Source of the DNA: Alopecurus myosuroides
Lineage: Eukaryota; Streptophyta; Magnoliopsida; Poales; Poaceae
Assembly (NCBI GenBank): GCA_028641055.1
Contig: CM054062.1
Location: 19,277,639-19,341,638 of the forward strand
Direction of reading: 5' to 3'
Length of the DNA: 64,000 nucleotides
Shown: piece after piece, positions 23,993 through 35,429 of the stretch
Layout: each line of letters opens with the position of its first letter
Position numbering within the stretch: the stretch's first letter is position 1
The notes under the pieces: generated by a model
Seen by the model: only the letters and a program-made list of their open reading frames with translations
Databases searched by the model: none
Told to the model about the DNA's origin: nothing
Translations under genes and position numbers: made by a program

Positions 23993-25607
23993 TCTATCTA
24001 CGCACGCTTCTATTCTTGTAGACAGTTTTGGGCCTCCAAGTGCAGAGGTTTGTAGAACAACAGCAAGTTTCCCTTAAGTGGATCACCCAAGGTTTATCAA
24101 ATTCAGGGAGGTAGAGGTCAAAGATATCCCTCTCAAGCAACCCTGCAATTAAGATATAAGAAGTCTCTTGTGTCCCCAACACACCCAATATACTTGTCAG
24201 GTATATAGGTGCACTAGTTCGGCGAAGAGATAGTGAAATGCGGGTAATATGGATGGTTATAAGTAATAATAGCAATCTGAAATAAATATGGAAGCAAGCA
24301 AACATGTAGCAGAATAGGCGGAAAACGGTGTTTCAATGCTTGGAAACAAGTCATAGGGATCCTACTTTCACTAGTGGACACTCTCAACAATGATCACATA
24401 ATTGAATAACCAAATATCTTCTCTTCACTATGCTACACTTAATCACTCTCCGGTCGAATAACAATACCAATACATGCATAGTTATTTAACAGCACTCCTC
24501 ATAATAAGCACTTTCCCAACCAAGTAACCCCCATGCTATCACCATGGGACCCAGATGGTTCCACGCAAACACCACAATTTCATAGGGTTATCCAACACAA
24601 AATATAAATATAATGCTAAACCACACGGTGCACACACTGTCACCTTTACACCGTGATCAAAGCGTTTATGGAGATCTCATAAAAAATAACAAACACTAAT
24701 CATTGCGTAGGGCTGCAAAAGCATTCCTTAAAGTAAGCATTACCATGTCTAGTTAACCCCACGATGTCACTATGAGCGCCCTAGATGGTACTAGACAAAC
24801 ACTACATTTCATAGAGGACACACACATGATGTGAACACTGTCACCTTCACACCGCAGGACAAGGTGACTCCAAAGTTCATATTAATAAAGCACTTGAGTA
24901 GCAAAAGATGAAGAGTAACATCTACGAATTAAAATAGATTACAAAGCTCATGATCACATATAGATCACACCATGGGAGAGAGAGATGAACCACACAGCTA
25001 CCGGCAGAGCCCTCAGCCTCGGGGGAGAACTACTCCCTCCTCATCATAGAAGACAACAACGATGATGGAGATGGCGGTGGAGTCGATGGAGATGGGTTCC
25101 GGGGGAACTTCCCCATCCCGGCAAGGTGCCAGAACAGAGATCTGTCCCCCGAAACTTGTCAGTGGCGGCGGCGGAGCTACAGATGTATTTTGTGGAAAAG
25201 GTTGATTCTCCTAGGGTTTTCCCTCGGGGGAGTATATATAGGCGAAAGGGCGATGCCGGGGGGTGGCCAGGGGGCCCACACCACCAGGTGGCGTGGCTAG
25301 GGGGACTCGCGCCACCTTATGGTGTGGCTACCCTGTGGCCCCCCTCCGGGGCTCTTCGGGACTTCTAGAAGCCTCCGGGGAAAATAGGAACTTCGTGATT
25401 CGTGGGGTCCAATTCCGAGAATATTTCTAGAACAACTTTTCTGAAATAAAAAACAACAGAAAACATGGAACTGGCACTTGGCATCTTGTTAATAGGTTAG
25501 TCCCGGAAAACTTGTAAAAATGCTATAAAGAAGGGAGAAAACATTTAGCAATTGGCATAATATCAACATGGAACATCAGAAATTATAGATACGTTGGATA
25601 CGTATCA
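23993..25607 (-). repeat. Athila-type LTR, minus orientation
   Basis: On the minus strand it starts TGATACGTATCCAACGTATC at 25607 and runs about 1.6 kb. It includes a TATA-like stretch in GCCTATATATACTCCCC near 25240. The far end is close to, or at, the LTR terminus. It is distinct from the neighbouring plus-oriented LTR. Confidence 0.7.
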
Positions 25608-26458
25608 AGCATCCCCAAGCTTAGTTCCTACTCGTCCTCGAGTAGGTAAACGATAAAACAAAATAATTTCTGAGGTGACATGCTACCACACAATCTTGAT
25701 CATAATATGTAAAGTAGAGCATGTAAACTAGGATCAAATGAACTAAAGCTGTGGTCTATATTTGATATTAACAAGTAATGCATAAACAAAGAAGAAAGAA
25801 GTAAAACTTTTAATGAATATTAAAAAAAGAGTATCAACCGTGAAAATTTTATTAGAGATGATTTAAGCTTTCAAGAACAACAATATCATGCACGTCAAAC
25901 GATCTTCACAACCCTGTTAGGATCAAGTCAAGCTTTCCACACGATGCAATGCTTGAATCTTAAACTATTTGCGCAGTAAAAACAAGCAAGTGTTCTGCGT
26001 TGGGCCCTGGCACCGGGATGTTATGGCAAAGAGAACATTATGGGGGGGGGGGGTTTGGAAGGTCAATGGAAGAAAGGCTCACAAAGCTGAAAGTGATCAT
26101 TAGACAAGAGAAAGTCTTACAACCGAACCTATGCAAGGAGTAGGGATTGCCACACAACGGATGCACATAGAGCTATAAGTGTATGAAAGATCTCCAATGG
26201 AACTAGTGGGGGTGCATCCAACTTGCTTGCTCACAAAGACCTAGAGCTCATTTGAGGAGGCTCATCGTTGGAATATACAAGCCAAGTTCTATAATGTAAA
26301 GTTCCCCACATAGTTATGAATGAATGATAATATGAAAAATCTCTCCAAACTGAAGTATTGGTGCTAAACATGAAGCACAAGTGTGGTATAAAGGATAATG
26401 ATGCCCCCCTCTCTCTTTATTCTCTCTTTGGCCCCCCCTTTTTCTTTTTCTTTTTGGC
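25608..26458 (-). mobile_element. Non-coding 3' internal tail of the same Athila-type element
   Basis: Immediately upstream of the LTR on the minus strand lies CTCGAGGACGAGTAGGAACT and AAGCTTGGGGATGC, the conserved 3' internal end of these elements. The rest is AT-rich and non-coding, with a long G run at 26042-26051 and a C/T-rich block at 26404-26455. No ORF with domain. Confidence 0.65.
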
Positions 26459-27220
26459 ACTTGTTTGAAAATGTTTCAGCTCGGTATTTCGATCAGAGAT
26501 ATGAATTTGAGCAAGTTTGGTTTCAGTCCAAACACCGTCGAAAAATTCAAAAAATTCAGATAAGGACTTAGTGAAAATCCTAATTCTGGATTTCTATTAA
26601 AAACAAAGGAAAGTTTGGACTTGGTATATATACCAAATGAATTCCAATTTAAAAATTGAAGACACGATATTGAAGAGTATGATATCTAGTTTCAGAAACC
26701 CATTTTTATTTATTTTTACAAAATGTTTTGGGTACTGAAAACAAGATAGAAAACGGTGATTATTTCTGTTTTCACAAATCCTGTTTTAAAAAGTAGGCAG
26801 AAAAACACACTTGAAAACAGGGTTTCACTAAACAAAAAATGTTTCTTTGAGAATGGTGAGTGTAAAGATAACTCAAGGATGGATGACATCCAAATAAAAC
26901 AAAGATTTGATGCAGGATTCACAATTATTGGAGGTGTTCAAAAAGGAAGAAAATAAGGAAAACTCATGTTTTTTCCTTAGGGTTTTAGTTGGATTTTTGT
27001 TTCTAGTGTTGAGAGGATCATAAGACAAGATTAATTGGATGATGCAAAGGACAAGTAAAGAAGGAACACAACCTTCCACTACTTATTCACATTGATCACA
27101 TAGGGGTTTACATACGGATTTCTCAAATCTAGATAACATCAGGATCAACATAAAAGTTTATGTTGGTCCTAAATTTTGAGTTTCCCCCTTACAACATGAT
27201 TCTCAAATGAGGATGTGACA
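26459..27220 (-). repeat. Partial 3' LTR of chromodomain gypsy element D
   Basis: On the minus strand, TGTCACATCC begins at 27220, directly after a purine-rich stretch (AAGGATGGGAGG) that follows the pol stop. This is the expected polypurine tract/LTR junction. The left limit against the Athila tail is a guess. Confidence 0.6.
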
Positions 27221-27263
27221 GACCTCCCATCCTTAAAAGAATCTCGTCCCGAGATTCAGGGGT

Positions 27264-27959
27264 TTAGTCGTAGTGGAAGTCAGGAAATTCCTTATTGATA
27301 TAATCCTCGCGTTCCCAGGTAGCTTCTTCCTCGGAGTGATTGGTCCACTGAATTTTAAGGAATCTAATTGCTCGCCCATGGTCACATGAACATTCTTCTC
27401 AAGAACACGGAGTGGTCCGTCCCAATAAGTCAAATCATGGTTGATGTTGATGGTAAGGTAATCGATGTCCTTATAAGAATGATTCTTTTCATGCACTTGA
27501 AGACATTTCCAGAGCAAGGACACATGAAAGACATCATGGAACTCTGAGAGATCAGCAGGAAATTCAAGCTGATAAGAGACTTCACCACGACGGGCTAGAA
27601 TCTTAAAATGTCCAATATATCGGGGTGCAAGTTTTCCCCTGACATGAAACACTGCATCCCCTTGAGAGGTGTGACTCGAAGGTACACAAAATCTCCAACA
27701 CGGAAAGAGACTTCGTGTCGCTTGGAGTCAGCATAACTATTTTGGCGAGATTGAGCGGGCTTGAGATGGTCACGGATAAGCTGAACTAGTTCTTCCGCAG
27801 CATGCAACGTATCCACATAAAATATCTGACTCTAACTAGTTCTTAGTGGTGTGCGACGCTTGCGCCTGTACATGGATTCAAAAGGAGCCATTTTGCAGAC
27901 TAGCTTGATAGCTATTGTTGTAAGAAAACTTTGCAAACGGTAGAAAATCTTCCCAATTG
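27264..27959 (-). pseudogene. pol: Element D: integrase C-terminal part and chromodomain
   Basis: Continues the integrase that is cut by element C. Recognisable blocks on the minus strand are NWEDFLPFAKFSYNNSYQ near 27940, [19 protein letters not shown] near 27620, [14 protein letters not shown] near 27510, and in another frame the chromodomain end [18 protein letters not shown] near 27310. The stop is at 27264-27266. At least three frameshifts disable it. The chromodomain and its position place D in the chromoviruses (Del/Tekay-like). Confidence 0.85.
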
Positions 27960-27964
27960 GTACC

Positions 27965-28418
27965 TGTCGTGGGATAATCACGGCAGATGTTACCGGGGGT
28001 AACTGATCTAGGGGCAAGTCGACGCAGGTATTTGGGAGAGGGTTTAGCTCGAAGGAAGACATGGCGAAAAGCAATCTAAGAGCCGGAAAACAACTCGCCG
28101 GATCTCGATATGATTATACTGGATACTCGATAATAGGTGTTACAGTTATGACTTGAATCTCTGGCAAACTAAACCTAGGGGCCGGTTTATAAAGCACCCG
28201 TACACCCCTAACTTGCCCTTCAAGGCACATCTTGAGTCCTACTCGAACTCCACATATAAAGCCTATCTTTCCTTATCGCAACCCACAAGCCGGGTTACGC
28301 ATCTCACAAGCCTTTGGGCCTTCTAATAATCTCTTTACCCCTATCCGGGTATTGCTCAGCTCACCTCGGGCCGGATTACACCTCGAAGTGGGCCTACCGG
28401 GTTACTATCCCCCCATCA
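27965..28418 (-). repeat. 3' LTR of element C
   Basis: 454 bp; on the minus strand TGATGGGGGGATAG... to ...CCCACGACA. No difference from 34971-35424 was seen on direct base-by-base comparison. Confidence 0.95.
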
Positions 28419-28810
28419 GTAGTCCCCAGAATAGCCTGGGCTTCCAAGATTTACTCTTCGAAGTGCTGGCTATTCCCTGCAGAAATACTGGATACAAGAA
28501 TACATAAAGATCAAGATACAATATGCCGACAAGCGGCTGGGATTGACACCCAGGGGATCAGGTAACAACCCGGCTTTCCCTCAAAGGCCCTCCCCCAATC
28601 TTCCAGACCTGAGTCTTAATAGGAAACTTGATGATTTCACATCCTCCTCAATAACTGTCGCTGTTACTAGGAAGGAAATTCCCCCTCCCCCTTTCTCGGG
28701 ATCATATTGGCCTGTTCACGGAATGCGCCTTTCAAATTTCAAAATGTCCAACCATTACTCCGCAACTCCCGGGTTTCGCCCGTTAGGATGAGTTTTTCCA
28801 CCCGGTTTAC

Positions 28811-28818
28811 TATAAATA
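28811..28818 (+). promoter_or_regulatory. TATA box of the antisense gene in C
   Basis: TATAAATA in the plus orientation, about 265 bp before the first splice donor at 29079. Element B has a TATA box at the matching place (61684-61695, minus), so the feature is conserved between the two copies. Confidence 0.7.
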
Positions 28819-28839
28819 AACCCCAGGAAGCAAACTCAA

Positions 28840-29078
28840 CCCTTAACGGCTCACTTTCCCCATTTCTCTTCTTCCCAAGCTCAAGCTCGCAGAGTGCCAT
28901 CACGGGAACCCCACGCATCTCGCCGGAGCCCGTCCGCCTTCGCTGGCGCTCCGCCACCGCGCGAGCCGCTCCAGCCCCCGAATCCACCGTCAAGCCTCCG
29001 ATTCGCCAGCCAACGGTCACGAACGGACACGAATCTTGCGCCATCTGTCTCCGCAAGGCCTTACTCCAATCTCCTTCG
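28840..29078 (+). other. Probable first exon (mostly leader) of the antisense gene in C
   Basis: Starts about 25 bp after the TATA box and ends at a strong donor (TCG|GTAAGT). The frame is open at its end and joins exon 2 in phase, but I see no in-frame ATG after the likely start site, so translation probably begins in exon 2. The matching exon in B ends at 61419 (CCA|GTAAGT). Both contain the related blocks GHESCAICLRK and GHQDCAICRRR. Confidence 0.55.
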
Positions 29079-29588
29079 GTAAGTCCCTTACATCCTCCAG
29101 CTTACCCTCGCAATTTCTTGGTTCTTCCTCAGATTAGATCTGGATCGAGCGGTCCGCAATTTATCGGGCCGCGCCGGATTATCTCACGGACACTTACCAT
29201 AAACGCCCCTATGGATAGGATTCATAGCTCATATTATTCCCCTAACTCCAGTAATCATTAATCTGGTCGTAATTTTAGAAATAGGATTCCCAATCTAGGC
29301 TCGGGCCACCTAAGATTTCCGCCCTTGTTCTCCTTCCTCAGAAAATCTTACTTCTCCGACTCATTCACAGATGATAAGCATATAAGCATCCCCCTAACTT
29401 CTCCAAACATTTGCTTTTACGGAAAGCTCCATGTATTCTGTAAGGTCACTTGATACCCGGACAAATCATTCTTGACCCAGCGAGGCAATAGCCGGGTTAT
29501 GTTCAAATTGCGAGTAATTGCTTGCCTGCTAACTTCCAAGTTTTTGTTCCTTACGTCTTTTTCTTCGATGTTTTACCAGGTCAATCCC

Positions 29589-32500
29589 ATGGCACCCAAG
29601 AGGCAGGGGAAACAGCCGACTAAGGCTAAATCCACGAACTCCATATCGGCCAATTGGGGGAAATCCTCCGTTACCAAGGCCAAGCTGGAGGAGTTGGTCG
29701 AGCTTGGAACCCTACCTCCACAGGAGTCTATCCACTGGCGAGTGCCAGGCACTGAAACCCGGCCTTCTCCAGCGACGGATGAGGTAATATGCTTCGTTGA
29801 ACATGTGACCCGGGGCTTTAGGCCTCCGGGTCACCCCTTCTTCCGTGACGTCCTAGACCATTACAACCTCCGTATCTTCGACATAGGTCCAAACTCCATT
29901 TTGAACATCTCCCATTTTATTGTTCTTTCCGAATCTTACTTGTGCACTCCGCCAAGTCTAGCCCTCTTCGTCGAACTTTTTCAGTGCAAGCCGTGTCGCG
30001 AAAGCGGCGACGGCGCACTTCTCACTTGCGGCGGGGTTTCCATCCAGCGCCGCAAGAACTCCCTGATGCCTCCTATTTCTCTCAATTCCCACGTAAAGCA
30101 CTGGCAGCTTTCGTACTTCTACTGCCAGGATACCTCTCCACCCGGTGAAAAGAAGTTGCCGGGTTACTCGGAGGGTCAACTTGACATCTCCGAGAAATTC
30201 AACGCCTTCGCGTCTAATCCGGACAGGGAGGCGATCTTGCCTTTGTTAGCTAGGATCTCCATCTTGTCCGCCCGAGGCCTTACCGGGCTTAACCTGGTGA
30301 AGACCTGGGTTAGCTTCCGCATTCAGCCAAACTCCATTCGTGAGAAGCTGATGTGCGAATACTCGGGTCAAACCACGGACCCGATCCGATTCTCTACCCG
30401 CACCCTAGCTCCGGGTGACATTAACAAAACGATTAAGGGTTTCCTGACAGAGAAACTCGAGGTAATCCGGAGCATAGCCGGATTAGAACCCTTTACCCTC
30501 GAGAATCCAACCCCCGCGGTAAGTTTTCTGCCTTTTGACTTTGACCTCTGATACCTACTTTTATTCGCTTCTCTTGACTCGATATTAATCACTATCCTGG
30601 CATCTTCTCCTCAGGCCGATGATGACTTTTGGACGGTCGACACCCCTCCTAATTCCGAAGACGAGGAGGAGGAAGACGATGCCGTTGACTCGAATGAAGG
30701 TACCTACTTGATGCCCTTGCACACGTTATATCCTGCCTTTTCTTCTTCTTTATGCTGTAACCCGGATATTTTTCAGAGCGAGGGGACCAAAGCGAAGAAG
30801 AAGAAGAAACGGACAGCAGGGGCGGGTCCACCAGCGAGGAGGAAGAGCCAGAGCCGGCCACCAGAACCGGAACAAAGAGGAAATCCCAGAGGATAGCCCT
30901 CCAGGTTTTTACTTCATGTCCTCACACTTTGGTTTTTTGCTCCCATAACGTCACTCCGGGGCTGACCCCATCTTCACCCCTTTTGATCATAACCGAAGGA
31001 GCCACCCACAACTAGGCGCCGAGTAACCCGGAATCATCCGGGCAACGAGACCCCTAACCCGGTCGCTTCGCCGCCCCCGGTTCAACACCCTGGTATTTGT
31101 TGCAAACAAAATTTCTTTCCAGTCACTCCTTTGTAACGTAATCCCAGACCTCTCTTGCCATTTTTCAGTCTCTTCCGGGTCTAGTGACGGCTTCCCCTCG
31201 GACTTCCCAGTAAACACCGGGTAAACGTCTTTTCCGGATATTACACCGAACTTTCATCCCCTTTCTTTCCATAACAAAAGATTAATTGCGCCTTTGCACC
31301 TTCTTCAGAGCCACGGTTATTAGTAGCGACCAGGAGGACACCGAAGCTAAGGTCCGGGTCGAGAACGAGCCGGCTGATGATGCCTTCACTACGGCTGGCG
31401 ACGAGCAAGTGTCGCCACCGGAGCCAGCTAGGCATGACGCCGAATATCCAACCGCTTCACATGCAGACGAGAAGGAGAAGGGAGCATCTTCAAGCGCGGG
31501 AGGGGGACCAAACTCCAACATTCGGATGACCCGGGTGCCACCTCCTGTTACAAGAAATGCTCCTTTTCCCACTTTCCAGGTATCCGAGCCATCTAACTCG
31601 GATAACGCTGACTTTAACCAGCTGATGAGCGCTCTTCTTGCCATGAAAGCTTCAGAAGGGACTGTCCTAGAACGTATGGCTGCAGCACATCAGGTAATTT
31701 TTACTTGATACTCCTTATTATACATCCAGTCCCCAAGTCCCGAGTATAATTTTTTTTTTTTTTTAATTATCCTCGGTACTTCGCATAGTATTTGCCGATA
31801 ATCATTTCCTCAGATAAAATACTCTCGCGATATCCGGCTTACAGCTTCACCCGGCCTTTGCAGGCAGAGATTACTCAATCAGATGAAGCGTTACTTAAGG
31901 CTGAGCAGCTCTTGCTGGCTGAAGTTAGGCGCAGGGAGGCCCTTGAAGCGGAGATAAAGACTTTGAAAAAAGATGTCTCCTCATACAAGAAGAAGTACAA
32001 TGCTGCCCAGTCCTCGCTGAATAACCTGTCCGCTCAGCTTACGGACACTTACCGTCTCTTGCTAAGTAAGTTTGCTATTTGCGATTAATTTGCGTATCTC
32101 TATCTTGCCGCTGTAATAACCAACATGATTGATATGCTTTTGCATGTTTGGATTGCAGGTGCTAACCTTGCTGCTCCGGAAGAGAATGCCACTACTCAAG
32201 TAAAAACTCTGAAGACTGTGCTCCGGACGTTTTTTGCCGGCACAAAACTTTTGCTGGATGCTATCAAGTGGCCCTCTGAGGTATACCCGGGCGAGGAGAC
32301 CCTTATACAGGCCTTTTCCACAGCACCTGGGTGGATTGAAATACTGAAGCGTTCGTCCTGCCGAATTGGGATGACCCGAGCTTTAACGCTGGCGAAGGCT
32401 TATTTTCCAAAGCTTGACCCGGCGAAGATAGTATCCGGGTTCCCAGAATTTAAAGCTGACGGGTCCAAATTCAAGCCCCAGGATTTCAAATCTATACAAT

Positions 32501-32826
32501 CTGCGGTACGTCCTTCAGCCACAGCTTTGGCCGACAAGATGGATCTAAACACAATTATGAGCTCGTATGATTCTGAGGGCAAGGTTATCCTGGTGGAGGC
32601 ACCCCCCCCTATTGATATGTTGGACAAATGGTCGACTGATCTGGCTAGGAGGGAGGAAGAGGCTGCAAAGAGGGAAGCAGAACTGGGCGTAAAGCCGTCT
32701 ACCTCTACCCCAGCCGTGCCCCCGCCTGTTCGTCCAGAAGTGAAGAGCCCGGGTAAAGCTGCTGGTAAGGCCAAGGAGCAAGTCCAAGATTTAGACCCGG
32801 AGGACCACTCTCAGGACGCCGAGTAG
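29589..32826 (+). CDS. Antisense spliced gene of element C, 846-residue product with a 'putative gypsy type transposon' domain
   Basis: Coding exons: 29589-30518 (exon start 29580), 30615-30699, 30777-30904, 31002-31092, 31169-31220, 31309-31693, 31864-32065, 32159-32826. All introns are GT-AG. The exons total 2541 nt, exactly 847 codons with stop. Exon 2 encodes MAPKRQGKQPTKAKSTNSI..., then a globular domain with VICFVEHVTRGF, FDIGPNSILNISHFIVLSES and CRESGDGALLTCGG, resembling the plant 'putative gypsy type transposon' family (PF04195-like). Exons 3-4 encode an acidic Glu-rich, then basic stretch; exon 8 a coiled coil; exon 9 a conserved tail with RSSCRIGMTRAL and FPEFKADGSKF. Molecular function is unknown. 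Additional, sometimes antisense, ORFs are known in the Tat lineage. The exon 4-5 intron has a weak acceptor tract and is the least certain. Confidence 0.8.
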
Positions 32827-33961
32827 GACGCTACCTAGCGCTTTGTGTTTCTCGAGACTGATATGATTTTTGGCGGTGCGCCTGTGCACCATTGATGCTG
32901 ATACTATGACTGTATGCTTATTAACTTATGATAACTCTTTGCCTCCCCTGGCTTTTGATAATCTCGATCCTTGTGTCACTTATAAGCTTATTCTCGATAC
33001 TTCGAACTCTTGTTTTCAGTTTCCTTTTGAGACTCGGCTAACCGAGTATCGTAGGTTTTGATAGATGAACTTTTCTTTTAAGTCCCCAATACTCGTAAAT
33101 CAAGGTTTACAGGCTTTGGTAGTTAAACAGTTTGTTTCTGTTTCGAAGTCCCCAGTCCCCATGACCCAAAGTACGAGCCATAGGGGTGTGGCCTTTCTCA
33201 GATGACATACTGCTGTTTACCAAGCTGAATACCAATAGCTGTTTACATAAATACTGAAGTCATGCTTAATATTTGTTGAGTTTCCGGCTTTTCTAGCCTT
33301 ATACTCTGCATGGACTTGTGGTTTAGATGACCCTTTTGATTATCTTGTACTGTAAGCCGGCTTTCGCGTGGATACCATGTCGTTGCATCTATACGAAAAA
33401 CAAGATCAAGCAAGCCGCATTGGGCTGCATAGTTTGATTGTAATCGTACGTGAACAGATCATGCCACTTTAGTGCGAGTCACATCGAGCTTAAGTAAGAA
33501 TAACCAAGAAATTTGGCTCCTTTGTCCAGTTATAAGATTGCAGCTGTACCCGTTTTTTCGAGTAATCAGCCCTCATAACTCATAGGCATCATGGCCGGGT
33601 CTCCGGGTTTTGTGATTACTTATTGAAGCAGATCACCCCCCGGAGACCTATATTCATGTAATGTATTTCGATGATACTGATGTATTGATAGTAAGAATGT
33701 TACTTACTTGTAACTGAAGCAAAGACCATGATAAGACTCGAAACCATCTTCTTTTATTGATAAAAATTTCTTTTTTGAATCAGCAGGCCGCCTCATTAAA
33801 AACCTTCCAGTCCCCTTAGGTACCCTGGATAGGAAAAGAGTGCGTATGAAACCTGCCGCCCATTACACTGTTTTAGTTATTCTCGAGAGTCGGCCTCGCG
33901 TTGATACGGCCGATGCACATTCTCCACTTGCTATGCCCTTTCGTAATGAGTACCGGATTTG
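32827..33961. other. Conserved non-coding middle of C, between convergent gag and antisense gene
   Basis: No ORF with a domain. Blocks are shared with 56560-57480 of element B, including the stretch before CAGGCCGCCTCATTAAAAA and AGCCGGCTTTCGCGTGGATA. In gag orientation an AATAAA (plus 33753-33758) has an equivalent in B (56663-56668). This is where transcripts from both strands would be expected to end. Confidence 0.55.
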
Positions 33962-35080
33962 CTAGCCAGTCCGGGTATGTCGTCCTTGGTTCGTCGGTGG
34001 AATCGGCTGATCTTGAGGCGTAAACACCAGGGCAGTCGGGTTAATAACCCCTCCTGTTGCCGGCAGCATAGTTCGGTGTCTTTGGTGCATCCTTGTCGTT
34101 TCCTCCCGGAGCCGGGTTTCTCGGTCATCCAATTCGCGCTGCCGCGCGACCATCCCCTGCCTTTCTGCTTCCACTTGCCTTCTTTGCTGCTCCAATGCAC
34201 GACGAGCCACGTCCAGGTCTCTTACACGCTCCGCAGCGTTTTCCGGGGTAATAACTGTGGCCAAGACCGTAGGGTCCAAAATCAAATTATTATCAAACAG
34301 AGCCGGGTGACGCGGGTTTGAGGGGCCCGCCCCCGGTGTCCGGTTTGCTTGGAACCCGAACATATTTGCGTGTCGCTCCTCGTCTGCTGGGCGACTGGTG
34401 ACAGACGCCGACTCTCCATCGACCTGGGCCAAGACCGGGTCAACTGCTCCTTGCTGCTGAGCCGCTGCCTGAACCGCCCCGGCTGGTGCCGCGGCCGCGT
34501 TTTCTTGATTGAGATTGGTCGCGGGTGCCGCATAAACTGCAACCCGGCGCATGATGCCCGGTGTAGATTCGTACTGTTCTTCCTCGCTGGTTTCCCTTTC
34601 ATATCGATCTTCCGACAAATCCCGTATAGACTCGGTATCATCCTCCTTCTCTATCTGACCCGTTGTTCCAATCAACTCTTCTTTTTCCGATCGGACATAC
34701 GCGTCTTCTCCTGACACAGAATCAGATCCAATACTATCACAATTCGAACTGGAAGTACATACCATACCGATGAAGACGCTGATGCTGCCGACTGTCACGA
34801 TGGATCCGGTTTCGAGGTGATCCGACTCTGGCCCCCAGCCAGAATCGTCTACCATCTTCTCTCCTTTGCCGTTGACGTAGATTTCTCCGACGATGAGGTT
34901 CTTCATGCTCTTCCGAGCTTCTCCCGTGATGTAAACACCTTTGGACGCAGGCCCCACGGTGGGCGCCAACTGTCGTGGGATAATCACGGCAGATGTTACC
35001 GGGGGTAACTGATCTAGGGGCAAGTCGACGCAGGTATTTGGGAGAGGGTTTAGCTCGAAGGAAGACATGGCGAAAAGCAA
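33962..35080 (-). pseudogene. gag: Gag N-terminal fragment of element C, starting inside the LTR
   Basis: 372 residues. The frame starts in the 5' LTR (MSSFELNPLPNTCVDLPLDQ), crosses the LTR end and primer-binding site without a stop (IIPRQLAPTVGPASKG), and continues into gag. C-terminally it has a coiled-coil-like region (RRALEQQRRQVEAERQ), then a deletion removes the capsid core, zinc finger, protease and all pol; it ends in a short unrelated tail. It matches 52839-53990 of element B but lacks B's internal stop. It could still be translated, yet is far too short to be a working Gag. Confidence 0.8.
34951..34969 (-). other. Primer-binding site of element C
   Basis: TTGGCGCCCACCGTGGGGC on the minus strand, one base after the 5' LTR. 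The same sequence is at 52938-52956 in B. I do not assign the priming tRNA. Confidence 0.8.
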
Positions 35081-35424
35081 TCTAAGAGCCGGAAAACAAC
35101 TCGCCGGATCTCGATATGATTATACTGGATACTCGATAATAGGTGTTACAGTTATGACTTGAATCTCTGGCAAACTAAACCTAGGGGCCGGTTTATAAAG
35201 CACCCGTACACCCCTAACTTGCCCTTCAAGGCACATCTTGAGTCCTACTCGAACTCCACATATAAAGCCTATCTTTCCTTATCGCAACCCACAAGCCGGG
35301 TTACGCATCTCACAAGCCTTTGGGCCTTCTAATAATCTCTTTACCCCTATCCGGGTATTGCTCAGCTCACCTCGGGCCGGATTACACCTCGAAGTGGGCC
35401 TACCGGGTTACTATCCCCCCATCA
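34971..35424 (-). repeat. 5' LTR of element C
   Basis: 454 bp, identical to the 3' LTR at 27965-28418. Contains the LTR promoter TATA box (35191-35200) and the gag start codon. Confidence 0.95.
35191..35200 (-). promoter_or_regulatory. TATA box in the 5' LTR of C
   Basis: CTTTATAAAC on the minus strand, about 115 bp upstream of the gag start in the LTR. Equivalent to TTTATAAGCC at 52678-52687 in element B. Confidence 0.7.
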
Positions 35425-35429
35425 GTACC

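Larger units (their letters stand above)
27965..35424 (-). mobile_element. Element C: young, complete, pol-less Tat-like gypsy element
   Basis: Flanked by the 5-bp target duplication GTACC (27960-27964 and 35425-35429) and bounded by two 454-bp LTRs that I find identical. Length 7460 bp. Gag orientation is minus. The interior has a primer-binding site, an N-terminal gag fragment, a conserved non-coding middle, and a spliced gene on the opposite strand. Protease, reverse transcriptase, RNase H and integrase are absent. It inserted in the integrase of element D; removing it and one GTACC restores the integrase frame from NGT to NWEDF. Confidence 0.93.

Noticed and set aside
28707..29261. 184-codon frame before the antisense gene in C
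   Set aside because: It begins upstream of the TATA box and runs past a strong splice donor into the intron; only its middle (28840-29078) is likely transcribed as exon 1.
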